A DNA stretch of 9,432 nucleotides from Rhizobium sp. Q54 (GTDB lineage Bacteria > Bacteroidota > Bacteroidia > Flavobacteriales > Flavobacteriaceae), in assembly GCA_943324395.2 (NCBI GenBank), contig CALPLL020000060.1, forward strand, positions 1 through 9,432, in the 5' to 3' direction. Positions within the stretch are counted from its first letter, which is position 1, and the number at the start of each line of letters is the position of its first letter. The position numbers and the translations under genes were made by a program. Under the pieces are notes generated by a model that saw nothing but the letters and a program-made list of their open reading frames with translations, was not told the origin of the DNA and did not search any database. Shown piece by piece: positions 1-6,205 of the stretch.

Positions 1-173
1 CCTTTTCCATTGGTTCCGGCAACGTGAATAAATTTTAAATCTTTTTCAGGATTTCCTAAATAATCAGACAATAAAATGCTATTCGTTAAATCTTCCTTAT
101 AGGCGGATGCACCTTGTTGCTGGTACATAGGAAGTTGGTTGAACATCCAATTTAAAGTTTCCTGATAGTTCAT
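1..173 (-). CDS. folC: Folylpolyglutamate synthase / dihydrofolate synthase, N-terminal part (cut by window edge)
   Basis: Only the first 57 codons are present; the gene continues beyond the left edge. Reading the minus strand from the ATG at 173 gives a protein beginning MNYQETLNWMFNQLPMYQ. Residues 50-57 read HVAGTNGK, followed by a partial Gly codon; this is the ATP-binding P-loop (GTNGKGS) of the Mur ligase-like FolC family at its usual distance from the N-terminus. FolC enzymes add glutamate to dihydropteroate and to tetrahydrofolates in the cytoplasm, making folates that are retained in the cell. The gene starts 39 bp after the stop of the tonB-like gene on the same strand, so the two are probably co-transcribed. 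The start is supported by the family-typical N-terminal helix. Whether the protein is bifunctional cannot be judged from this fragment. Confidence 0.9.
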   Translation of the reverse strand, partial: MNYQETLNWMFNQLPMYQQQGASAYKEDLTNSILLSDYLGNPEKDLKFIHVAGTNGK

Positions 174-212
174 TAAATCTAGAAAGTTATTAGGATTAAC
201 GTTTAGAAGAGA

Positions 213-1097
213 TTATTGAGTAAGTTTAAAATTGTAAATTATTTTACCTACTTGGGTTTCGGCAGCAGTCCCATCGGCTTGCCATTTAGTATTCATTGCT
301 GCAATTTTTGCTTGTTCTAAAATGCATTTTGCAGAATTTGTGGTGCCTCGAACACCTGGATTTGCATTGGTCACAGCTCCTGATTTGTCTACTGAAATTT
401 GAACTACTACAACTCCTTCTTCATTACAAGTATACTTTGGTTGAGGTTTATTAAGTGCTTTTCTATTTCCTAATTGGTAGTTGCCACTTCCGGATCCTTT
501 GCCCGATCCACTTCCACTTCCATAACCGCTCCCAGTTCCTAATCCTTCTCCTGATCCATTTCCGCCGCCAGATCCTGTTCCGCTTCCACCACCGCCATTG
601 TATCCTTTTGAGTTGGAATCTCCATTTGATTTTCCTTTATTTCCCGCCGTTTTATCGTTTCCGTCTCCTTCTTTATTTGACCCGTTTAATAAATTGGACA
701 ACGCATCAGAAGTAGACTTTGAGGGTTTAGGTGATGGTTTTACAACTGGTTTATCTTCTTCTTTCTTTTCGATTTTAGTATCTGGTTTTTTAATTTCGGC
801 AATTGCAGGTGCTTCTTCATTTTCAGAAACCACTATTTCTTTTTCCTCAGTAGGAGTTTCAACGACTTCTTCTGGAGCTGCAGTTACGATCTCTTTAGAA
901 TCAAAATTTTCTCCCGATCCTAAATCGCTATCTCCAAAATTTACCGCGATTTCTCCACCGCCACCTCCACCTTCCATTTCTGGAAGTGGCAAGCTGTCGC
1001 TAAATTTTAAAAAGAAAAACAATAGAAAAAGCAAAACAAAACTTGAAGTGGTAATGATTATTGATTTTTTTTCTTGTTCGGATTTAAATAGTTTCAT
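213..1097 (-). CDS. TonB-like energy transducer with Gly/Ser-rich linker
   Basis: A 294-residue protein with TonB architecture: a short cytoplasmic N-terminus, one hydrophobic segment at about residues 12-31, a Gly run at 43-48, an acidic/Lys/Pro linker at about 70-127, a low-complexity Gly/Ser tract at about 167-206, and a compact C-terminal domain at about 210-294 resembling TonB_C (EGVVVVQISVDKSGAV, later IIYNFKL). TonB proteins carry proton-motive-force energy from an inner-membrane ExbB/ExbD motor across the periplasm to outer-membrane receptors. The C-terminal domain has two cysteines, C224 and C258, that could form a disulfide. No exbB or exbD gene lies next to it: upstream is the amino-acid dehydrogenase (82 bp away) and downstream is folC (39 bp). 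A weak promoter-like TATCTTTA lies at 1116-1123 on the minus strand without a good -33 partner. The family call is fairly safe; the receptor partner is unknown. Confidence 0.82.
   Translation of the reverse strand: MKLFKSEQEKKSIIITTSSFVLLFLLFFFLKFSDSLPLPEMEGGGGGGEIAVNFGDSDLGSGENFDSKEIVTAAPEEVVETPTEEKEIVVSENEEAPAIAEIKKPDTKIEKKEEDKPVVKPSPKPSKSTSDALSNLLNGSNKEGDGNDKTAGNKGKSNGDSNSKGYNGGGGSGTGSGGGNGSGEGLGTGSGYGSGSGSGKGSGSGNYQLGNRKALNKPQPKYTCNEEGVVVVQISVDKSGAVTNANPGVRGTTNSAKCILEQAKIAAMNTKWQADGTAAETQVGKIIYNFKLTQ
480..599 (-). repeat. Low-complexity Gly/Ser-coding tract inside the tonB-like gene
   Basis: About 40 codons (residues 167-206) encode almost only Gly and Ser, as irregular GSG and GGG units, with occasional Thr, Asn, Glu, Leu, Tyr and Lys. 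At DNA level the units are degenerate purine-rich triplets and hexamers, so this is coding low complexity and not a perfect tandem repeat. Such a tract would act as a flexible periplasmic spacer. Its length could vary between strains by slippage or recombination, but that is inference. Confidence 0.7.
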
Positions 1098-1179
1098 TTA
1101 ATGAAAATTGAGATATAAAGATAATACAATAATTAAAACGAAAAAGAAATCAAAAAATTGTTTCTATCATTTCACTAAA

Positions 1180-2406
1180 TTACACCAATTGTTTCAATGC
1201 AATTTCAAATGCTGTGGCGCTAATATTAGTTTTAGAACTGTTTAACGAATGGGCTTTTGCAATAGCATTTTTAATTGTATTTGAAGTATCATTAAAAATT
1301 GATTCATCAGTCATTTGAACTTTTTTCTCCATGAAATAAGCAAAAACGCGTGCCATTCCACAATTTGAAATAAAGTCGGGAATCAAGCTAATTTTTTGAT
1401 CAACATGCTCCATAATAGATCCAAAGAAAATTTCTTTATCTGCAAAAGGAACATTGGCACCACATGAAATCACTTCTAATCCTGAGGAGATCATATTGTC
1501 AATTTGTTGTTGGGTCACTAATCTCGATGCGGCACATGGAGTAAAAATTTCAGCACCAATTGTCCATATTTTTTGGTTTATTTCTTCAAAAGGAATTGTA
1601 TTATCAGCAACCAATTTATTACCCTCTTTATTTAAAAATAAGGTTCTAATTTCTTCAAATGTAAATCCGTTTTCATTAATAATACCGCCGTCTCGATCAA
1701 TAATTCCTATTACTTTTGCACCCATTTCTGCTAAGTAAAAAGCTGCGGCAGAACCTACATTTCCAAATCCTTGAACAATTGCCTTTTTACCTTTTACATC
1801 ACCTCCATAAATGGCGTAAAAATGACGAACTGCTTCTGCAACGCCATACCCAGTAATCATATCGGCAACTGTATATTTACGAGTTACGTCAGGTGAAAAA
1901 ATAGGGTTTTCAATCACCTTCACAACGCCTTGTCTTAACTGCCCAATTCTATTGATTTTATCTGCTTCACTTGGTTTAAAATGTCCATTAAAAACGCCTT
2001 CTTGAGGATGCCAAACGCCGCATTCTTCTGTCATCGGGATCACTTCGTGAATTTCATCTACGTTTAAATCGCCACCAGTTCCATAATAACTTTTCAATAA
2101 GGGTGAAACTGCTTTGTACCAACGTTGTAAAACCCCCTTTTTTCTTGGGTCATTTGGATCAAAATTAATTCCAGATTTTGCACCTCCAATAGCAGGTCCT
2201 GAGACTGAAAATTTTACTTCCATAGTTTTGGCTAACGATAAAACTTCGTTCATATCCAACCCTTTTCTCATTCTTGTACCACCTCCTGCAGCGCCACCTC
2301 GCAATGAATTGATCACTGTCCAACCTTCAGCTTCTGTTTCTTGATCTTTCCAATTAAAAATAATTTCAGGTTCTTTATTTTCAAATTTATTAAGTAAATC
2401 TTTCAT
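1180..2406 (-). CDS. Glu/Leu/Phe/Val-family amino-acid dehydrogenase, substrate uncertain
   Basis: A 408-residue cytoplasmic enzyme of the ELFV dehydrogenase family, which oxidatively deaminates an amino acid to its 2-oxo acid and ammonia using NAD(P)+, reversibly. The N-terminal catalytic domain shows GGGTRM (41-46), the substrate lysine K65 in MEVK, the catalytic lysine K77 in GGAKSG (74-79), and the acidic residue D113 in TGGDLNVDE. K65 and K77 have the same 12-residue spacing as K68 and K80 of leucine dehydrogenase. The C-terminal Rossmann domain has GFGNVG (213-218) and an acidic IIDRDGG at the end of the second strand. It is longer than leucine dehydrogenase (about 360) and shorter than hexameric glutamate dehydrogenases (about 450). 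The position matching the glutamate-binding lysine of glutamate dehydrogenase (K89 in the Clostridium symbiosum enzyme) appears to be G41, so glutamate may not be the substrate. It sits 56 bp downstream of anmK on the same strand. The family is certain, the substrate is not. Confidence 0.88.
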   Translation of the reverse strand: MKDLLNKFENKEPEIIFNWKDQETEAEGWTVINSLRGGAAGGGTRMRKGLDMNEVLSLAKTMEVKFSVSGPAIGGAKSGINFDPNDPRKKGVLQRWYKAVSPLLKSYYGTGGDLNVDEIHEVIPMTEECGVWHPQEGVFNGHFKPSEADKINRIGQLRQGVVKVIENPIFSPDVTRKYTVADMITGYGVAEAVRHFYAIYGGDVKGKKAIVQGFGNVGSAAAFYLAEMGAKVIGIIDRDGGIINENGFTFEEIRTLFLNKEGNKLVADNTIPFEEINQKIWTIGAEIFTPCAASRLVTQQQIDNMISSGLEVISCGANVPFADKEIFFGSIMEHVDQKISLIPDFISNCGMARVFAYFMEKKVQMTDESIFNDTSNTIKNAIAKAHSLNSSKTNISATAFEIALKQLV

Positions 2407-2431
2407 TATTTTTTTTCGTTTTTTAGTATTG

Positions 2432-2439
2432 CAAATATA
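2432..2439 (-). promoter_or_regulatory. Bacteroidota -7 promoter box (TATATTTG) upstream of the dehydrogenase
   Basis: On the minus strand TATATTTG matches the Bacteroidota -7 consensus TAnnTTTG exactly, with its downstream edge 25 nt from the ATG at 2406. No TTTG is visible at the expected -33 distance, which would fall in the 3' end of anmK. It may be an internal promoter letting the dehydrogenase and downstream genes be expressed independently of anmK. In such AT-rich DNA a chance match is possible. Confidence 0.4.
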
Positions 2440-2462
2440 GGTAACTTTAATTTTTTGTTTTA

Positions 2463-3533
2463 TTATTTTGGATTGTATATTTTTCCAGAACTATGGTCTT
2501 TTGATGCTCCAGTAACGCTGCCTAAAGTGTTTATTTCATTTCTCAATTTCAAAACACCCAAGAGTCCAAATATTAGCGCTTCTTTAAATTCAATTATTTT
2601 CTTTTCAGGAATTACAATCCAAGTATCCTCAATATAATATTGAATTCTACTGATTAAAAAATCATTATAGGCACCGCCACCTGTAATCAATAATTTGGTT
2701 TTTTTATTTGGCAAAGCCAATCCAATTTGATAAGCAATATGTTCGGTAAAAGTGGCTAATTTATCTTCTGTTGCAATTTCATAGTTTTCTATTATTGGCA
2801 AAACAATTTCTTTTACAAATTCAAATCCTAAAGATTTTGGATAAGATAAATTGTAAAAATCCAATTCATTTAATTCTGTTAATAGATCAGAATTTATTTT
2901 TCCGGTTCTTGAAATTGCCCCTTTATCATCATATTCTAGTCCTAATTTATTGGAATAAAAATTCAATACGGTGTTTACTGGAGAAATATCAAATGCAATT
3001 CTGTTTCCATTTTCCTCAAACGAGACATTTGAAAAACCACCTAAATTCAAACAATAATCTACTTCTGGGAATAAAAGTCGATCACCAATGGGTACTAAAG
3101 GAGCCCCCTGACCGCCTAATTCTAAATCTTGAACTCTGAAATCGCAAACTACTTTTTGGTTGCAAATGGATGCGATTTCTGGTAAATTTCCTATTTGTAA
3201 TGTAAAACCATTTTTCGGTTGGTGTAAAATGGTATGTCCGTGAGAACACACAGCATTAATGGATTCAAGATGGTGTTTTGCTATAAATTCAGAAATTATA
3301 TTTCCTAATAACAAAGTATATTCTTTATTTAAATCTAACAATTCTGAATCTGAAAACCCTATTGCAATTTTCAATTGGTCAATCCATTCTTGGCTGTAGC
3401 CAATGGTTTCAGATTCAAGGATTTGGAAATTCCATTTGCCATTAATTATTTCAAAATTAAGATGTGCTAAATCAATTCCGTCGAGTGACGTGCCTGACAT
3501 CACGCCAATTATGTTGTATTTTTCTTGAATCAT
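2463..3533 (-). CDS. anmK: Anhydro-N-acetylmuramic acid kinase
   Basis: A 356-residue cytoplasmic kinase that opens the 1,6-anhydro ring of anhydro-N-acetylmuramic acid and phosphorylates it to MurNAc-6-phosphate, recycling peptidoglycan sugar. The sequence has the family signature GVMSGTSLDGID (10-21, ATP-binding), CSHGHT (96-101), DFRVQDLELGGQGAPLVP (131-148), NLGGFSNVS (163-171), FDISPVN (181-187; D182 is the probable catalytic base) and the ITGGGAYN loop (283-290). It ends with EALIFGLLG and SVTGASKDHSSG. Length matches the family (about 360-370). The genes that usually act beside it (murQ, nagZ, ampG) are not in the window. The start ATG is the only one that retains the GVMSGTSLDG motif near the N-terminus. 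It is transcribed away from the acyl-CoA dehydrogenase across a 93-bp gap in which I see no exact minus-strand promoter box. Confidence 0.94.
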   Translation of the reverse strand: MIQEKYNIIGVMSGTSLDGIDLAHLNFEIINGKWNFQILESETIGYSQEWIDQLKIAIGFSDSELLDLNKEYTLLLGNIISEFIAKHHLESINAVCSHGHTILHQPKNGFTLQIGNLPEIASICNQKVVCDFRVQDLELGGQGAPLVPIGDRLLFPEVDYCLNLGGFSNVSFEENGNRIAFDISPVNTVLNFYSNKLGLEYDDKGAISRTGKINSDLLTELNELDFYNLSYPKSLGFEFVKEIVLPIIENYEIATEDKLATFTEHIAYQIGLALPNKKTKLLITGGGAYNDFLISRIQYYIEDTWIVIPEKKIIEFKEALIFGLLGVLKLRNEINTLGSVTGASKDHSSGKIYNPK

Positions 3534-3554
3534 CGGCTAAAATTAATAAATCAT

Positions 3555-3586
3555 TTTGAGAATTTGATAATTTAGAAGTATATTTG
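3555..3586 (+). promoter_or_regulatory. Bacteroidota-type promoter (TTTG - 20 bp - TATATTTG) for the acyl-CoA dehydrogenase gene
   Basis: TTTG at 3555-3558 is followed after 20 bp by TATATTTG at 3579-3586, an exact fit to the Bacteroidota primary sigma consensus (TTTG at -33, TAnnTTTG at -7, spacer about 19-21). Transcription would begin near 3592, giving a leader of about 35 nt before the ATG at 3627. The leader is A/T-rich without a clear Shine-Dalgarno sequence, which is normal for this phylum. It is the best promoter match in the window. Confidence 0.65.
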
Positions 3587-3626
3587 TTTGTATTTTTTAT
3601 ATTAATCACAATTATTTTTCCCTAAT

Positions 3627-4766
3627 ATGGATTTTAAACTTACAGAAGAGCATTTAATGATTCAACAAGCGGCTAGAGATTTTGCTAAAATGGAATTGTT
3701 GCCAGGTGTAATTGAAAGAGATGAACATTCAAAATTCCCAACTGAACAAGTGAAGATGATGGCTGAACTAGGATTCATGGGAATGATGGTTGACCCAAAA
3801 TATGGAGGCTCTGGTTTAGACAGCATTTCCTATATTCTTGCGATCACTGAAATCGCAAAAATTGACGCTTCTGCTGCGGTGATTATGTCTGTTAATAATT
3901 CATTGGTTTGTGCAGGAATTGAAAAATATTGTAATGAAGACCAAAAACAAAAATACCTTGTTCCACTTGCAAAAGGGGAGGTTATAGGTGCATTTTGTTT
4001 GTCGGAGCCTGAAGCAGGTTCTGATGCAACTTCTCAAAAAACAACTGCAATTGATAAAGGGGATCATTATTTACTTAATGGTACAAAAAACTGGATTACC
4101 AACGGAAGTTCAGCTTCAACTTATATTGTAATTGCTCAAACTGATATTGAAAAAGGGCATAAAGGAATTAATGCATTTATTGTTGAAAAAGGATGGGCAG
4201 GATTTGAAATTGGTCCAAAAGAAAAGAAAATGGGAATTCGTGGTTCTGATACGCATTCTTTAATGTTTACTGATGTAAAAGTTCCTAAAGAAAATAGAAT
4301 TGGGGAAGATGGTTTCGGATTTAATTTTGCAATGGCAGTTTTAAATGGTGGAAGAATAGGTATTGCTTCCCAAGCTTTAGGAATCGCAAAAGGAGCTTAT
4401 GAATTGGCTTTACAATATTCTCAAGTTCGAAAAGCTTTTGGTAAAGAAATTTTCAAACACCAAGCTATTGCTTTTAAATTAGCCGATATGGCCACACAAA
4501 TTTCAGCTGCTGAAATGTTAGTTTTAAAAGCCGCTTCTGAAAAAGATGCAGGCCAAGATATTTCTCAATCTGGAGCTATGGCTAAATTATTTGCTTCTCA
4601 AACCGCAATGGACACAACAATTGAAGCAGTTCAAATTCATGGTGGAAATGGATATGTTGCCGAATACCACGTAGAAAGAATGATGCGTGATGCTAAAATA
4701 ACTCAAATTTATGAGGGAACTTCTGAAATTCAACGTATTGTAATTTCAAGAACTTTGATTTCGTAA
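3627..4766 (+). CDS. Acyl-CoA dehydrogenase, short-chain/butyryl-CoA type
   Basis: A 379-residue cytoplasmic flavoenzyme that introduces the alpha-beta double bond into an acyl-CoA, passing electrons to electron-transfer flavoprotein. Visible signatures are FCLSEPEAGSD (123-133, flavin/substrate loop), NGTKNWITNG (151-160), RKAFGKEI, QIHGGNGY (336-343), and the C-terminal IYEGTSEIQ (361-369), where E363 is the expected catalytic base, as in short-chain and bacterial butyryl-CoA dehydrogenases. Length fits this subfamily (about 380). Role is beta-oxidation or breakdown of branched-chain amino acids; exact chain-length preference cannot be read by eye. It is monocistronic, with its own promoter upstream and a strong terminator 15 bp after the stop. 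No etfAB, thiolase or hydratase gene is adjacent. Confidence 0.93.
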   Translation: MDFKLTEEHLMIQQAARDFAKMELLPGVIERDEHSKFPTEQVKMMAELGFMGMMVDPKYGGSGLDSISYILAITEIAKIDASAAVIMSVNNSLVCAGIEKYCNEDQKQKYLVPLAKGEVIGAFCLSEPEAGSDATSQKTTAIDKGDHYLLNGTKNWITNGSSASTYIVIAQTDIEKGHKGINAFIVEKGWAGFEIGPKEKKMGIRGSDTHSLMFTDVKVPKENRIGEDGFGFNFAMAVLNGGRIGIASQALGIAKGAYELALQYSQVRKAFGKEIFKHQAIAFKLADMATQISAAEMLVLKAASEKDAGQDISQSGAMAKLFASQTAMDTTIEAVQIHGGNGYVAEYHVERMMRDAKITQIYEGTSEIQRIVISRTLIS

Positions 4767-4780
4767 TTCAGATATTTACA

Positions 4781-4825
4781 AAATAAAAAAGTCCTAAAAC
4801 AATTCGTTTTAGGACTTTTTTATTT
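4781..4825. terminator. Bidirectional intrinsic terminator between convergent genes
   Basis: Bases 4781-4800 and 4806-4825 form a perfect 20-bp inverted repeat around the 5-nt loop AATTC. The inner stem is GTCCTAAAAC / GTTTTAGGAC, and the outer part pairs an A run with a T run, so a U tract follows the stem in either direction. It lies between the stops of the acyl-CoA dehydrogenase (4766, +) and the metalloprotease (4840, -) and can end both transcripts. The inner stem is repeated in the terminator at 6150-6186. Confidence 0.92.
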
Positions 4826-4839
4826 CAGACATATATAAC

Positions 4840-6069
4840 TTAATCTATAATTATTTTCTTAGTAAGGCAATCTCCCTGACTTCTTATAGATATTAAATAA
4901 ATCCCTTTCATGTTGTCGTTTAGAGAAATTCTTTGATTTAATTCGCTATTGTTTACAAATTCTTTTTCAAAGATTATTCGCCCAGTAGTATCATAAATTA
5001 CAATTGAATAATCATCTAAAACCGATTTTAATTGGATGTCAAAAATTCCCTTACTTGGATTTGGAACGATAGAGAAATTATTGACAAAAAAACTATTAGT
5101 GCTCAATACATTTGTTAAAAACTGACTAGATATGGAGTTGTAATAAGCCAACATTCTTGATGCTTGACCCGCCGTAAACATATACATACAGGCGTCATTG
5201 GTATAATCCATATAATTCATAGTAAGTGTTTTAACACTACATTTTGTAGTTCCTCCAGCCGCTGGACAACCTCCGACTGAGGCGTTTGAAGGAGGTGTAT
5301 CACAAACTTTGTCACCTTGAGTAGTACAACTTGTATTTGTACAACCAGCAAAAGTGTGATCTAAGTTAAAAAAATGTCCTAATTCGTGTGTTAATGTTCT
5401 TCCTAGATGATATGGAGATCTTGGAACATAACCTGTACAACCTGCCCCACTACCAAAAGAACTTAATGAAATTACCACTGTCTGCCCATTGGATGGTGAG
5501 CCTCCCAACGGTGAGTATCCTAAAATACCTGAACCTGCATTTCTACATACTAAGTTTAAGTAGCCACTCCAAGTACTGTCTGCATCAGCACCACCCAAAA
5601 AGTCAGTACCAAAAGTAACTGCTAAATCACCATTTACAAGTCCAGTTCCAGCAGGATGATTTTGGTTTGCCAATACAAATCGTACATCCAAACTTCCTGT
5701 ATTTACATTTGGATAAAAACTTCGCGCACTTGTCCATTGTGAAATATCTGAGTTTAAACCATTGTAATCTAAATTCAAAAGATCAACTTGATTTTGAGCT
5801 AATGCTCTTAAACAGGTTGTGGGAGTTGTTGCATCTGGAAAATGTACTGCAACGGGTATTATTATTGTAGCATTTGGACTGGCTAATCTATTGGAATTGT
5901 TTTCTAATTTAGCTAATTCAATTTCAAAATTAGCTTGAAGGTTTAAGTAGTTTTGTTTTGCAATCGGATCGTTCATTATGCGTTCCATCTTTTGTTCCAT
6001 TCCACAAGTTCGTTGTTGTGAATAGCCTAATTGAACAATTAATAAAGCGAATAGTAATTTTAGTTTCAT
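4840..6069 (-). CDS. Secreted M43 (pappalysin-like) zinc metalloprotease with T9SS sorting domain
   Basis: A 409-residue exported protease. Residues 1-18 form a Sec signal peptide (MKLKLLFALLIVQLGYSQ), with likely cleavage near residues 17-18. A short pro-region follows, containing RTCGME with C22. The catalytic domain carries the metzincin motif HELGHFFNLDH (228-238; zinc ligands H228, H232, H238; catalytic E229), the GDKVCDTPP segment (252-260) typical of M43, and the Met-turn MNYMDY (284-289). Several cysteines between 211 and 294 probably form disulfides. Residues about 331-409 (FSIVPNPSKGIFDI...GIYLISI...KKIIID) match the type A C-terminal sorting domain, so the protein should cross the outer membrane through the type IX system and lose this tail. 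It is flanked by terminators on both sides, so it is transcribed alone. Substrate is unknown; relatives cleave proteins such as fibrinogen and IGF-binding proteins. Confidence 0.9.
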   Translation of the reverse strand: MKLKLLFALLIVQLGYSQQRTCGMEQKMERIMNDPIAKQNYLNLQANFEIELAKLENNSNRLASPNATIIIPVAVHFPDATTPTTCLRALAQNQVDLLNLDYNGLNSDISQWTSARSFYPNVNTGSLDVRFVLANQNHPAGTGLVNGDLAVTFGTDFLGGADADSTWSGYLNLVCRNAGSGILGYSPLGGSPSNGQTVVISLSSFGSGAGCTGYVPRSPYHLGRTLTHELGHFFNLDHTFAGCTNTSCTTQGDKVCDTPPSNASVGGCPAAGGTTKCSVKTLTMNYMDYTNDACMYMFTAGQASRMLAYYNSISSQFLTNVLSTNSFFVNNFSIVPNPSKGIFDIQLKSVLDDYSIVIYDTTGRIIFEKEFVNNSELNQRISLNDNMKGIYLISIRSQGDCLTKKIIID

Positions 6070-6087
6070 TTAATTTTTTTTAGAGTT

Positions 6088-6095
6088 CGAAAATA
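6088..6095 (-). promoter_or_regulatory. Possible -7 box variant (TATTTTCG) upstream of the metalloprotease
   Basis: On the minus strand TATTTTCG lies 18 nt before the ATG at 6069 and differs from TAnnTTTG at one position. I see no matching TTTG at -33. The same C substitution appears in the box before the S46 peptidase gene (8382-8389). Weak, single-box evidence. Confidence 0.25.
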
Positions 6096-6149
6096 ATAAT
6101 AATTCCCAATATTTCCATTAAATATTTGAATTACTATTTACAATCATAA

Positions 6150-6186
6150 AAAAAGTCCTAAAACGTTTTATGTTTTAGGACTTTTT
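6150..6186 (-). terminator. Intrinsic terminator of the S46 peptidase gene
   Basis: A 15-bp perfect inverted repeat (6150-6164 with 6172-6186) around a 7-nt loop, with core stem GTCCTAAAAC / GTTTTAGGAC and A/T runs outside. On the minus strand the stem is followed by seven U, 19 bp after the peptidase stop codon. It separates the peptidase transcript from the metalloprotease gene. Its arms are identical over about 15 bp each to those of the terminator at 4781-4825. Confidence 0.9.
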
Positions 6187-6205
6187 ATTTTAATATTATT
6201 GGATA

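Noticed and set aside
480..599. Possible CRISPR-like or minisatellite array in the tonB-like gene
   Set aside because: Units are short, irregular and in frame with Gly/Ser codons; there are no constant repeats with unique spacers.
598..1101. Plus-strand ORF of 167 codons opposite the tonB-like gene
   Set aside because: It is antisense to a well-supported gene with TM and TonB_C features. Its Ser/Phe/Pro-rich composition simply mirrors the Glu/Lys- and Gly-rich coding of the real strand.
1098..1179. Terminator between the amino-acid dehydrogenase and the tonB-like gene
   Set aside because: Only a 5-bp GAAAT/ATTTC pairing with a long loop could be found, with no convincing stem and U tract.
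2771..3139. Plus-strand ORF of 122 codons within anmK
   Set aside because: Antisense to a confidently identified kinase gene; Leu/Ile/His-rich low-quality composition with no recognisable domain.
3534..3626. Exact minus-strand promoter for anmK in the divergent gap
   Set aside because: No TAnnTTTG occurs on the minus strand here. The nearest variant, TAATTTTA, lies almost on the start codon and would leave no leader.
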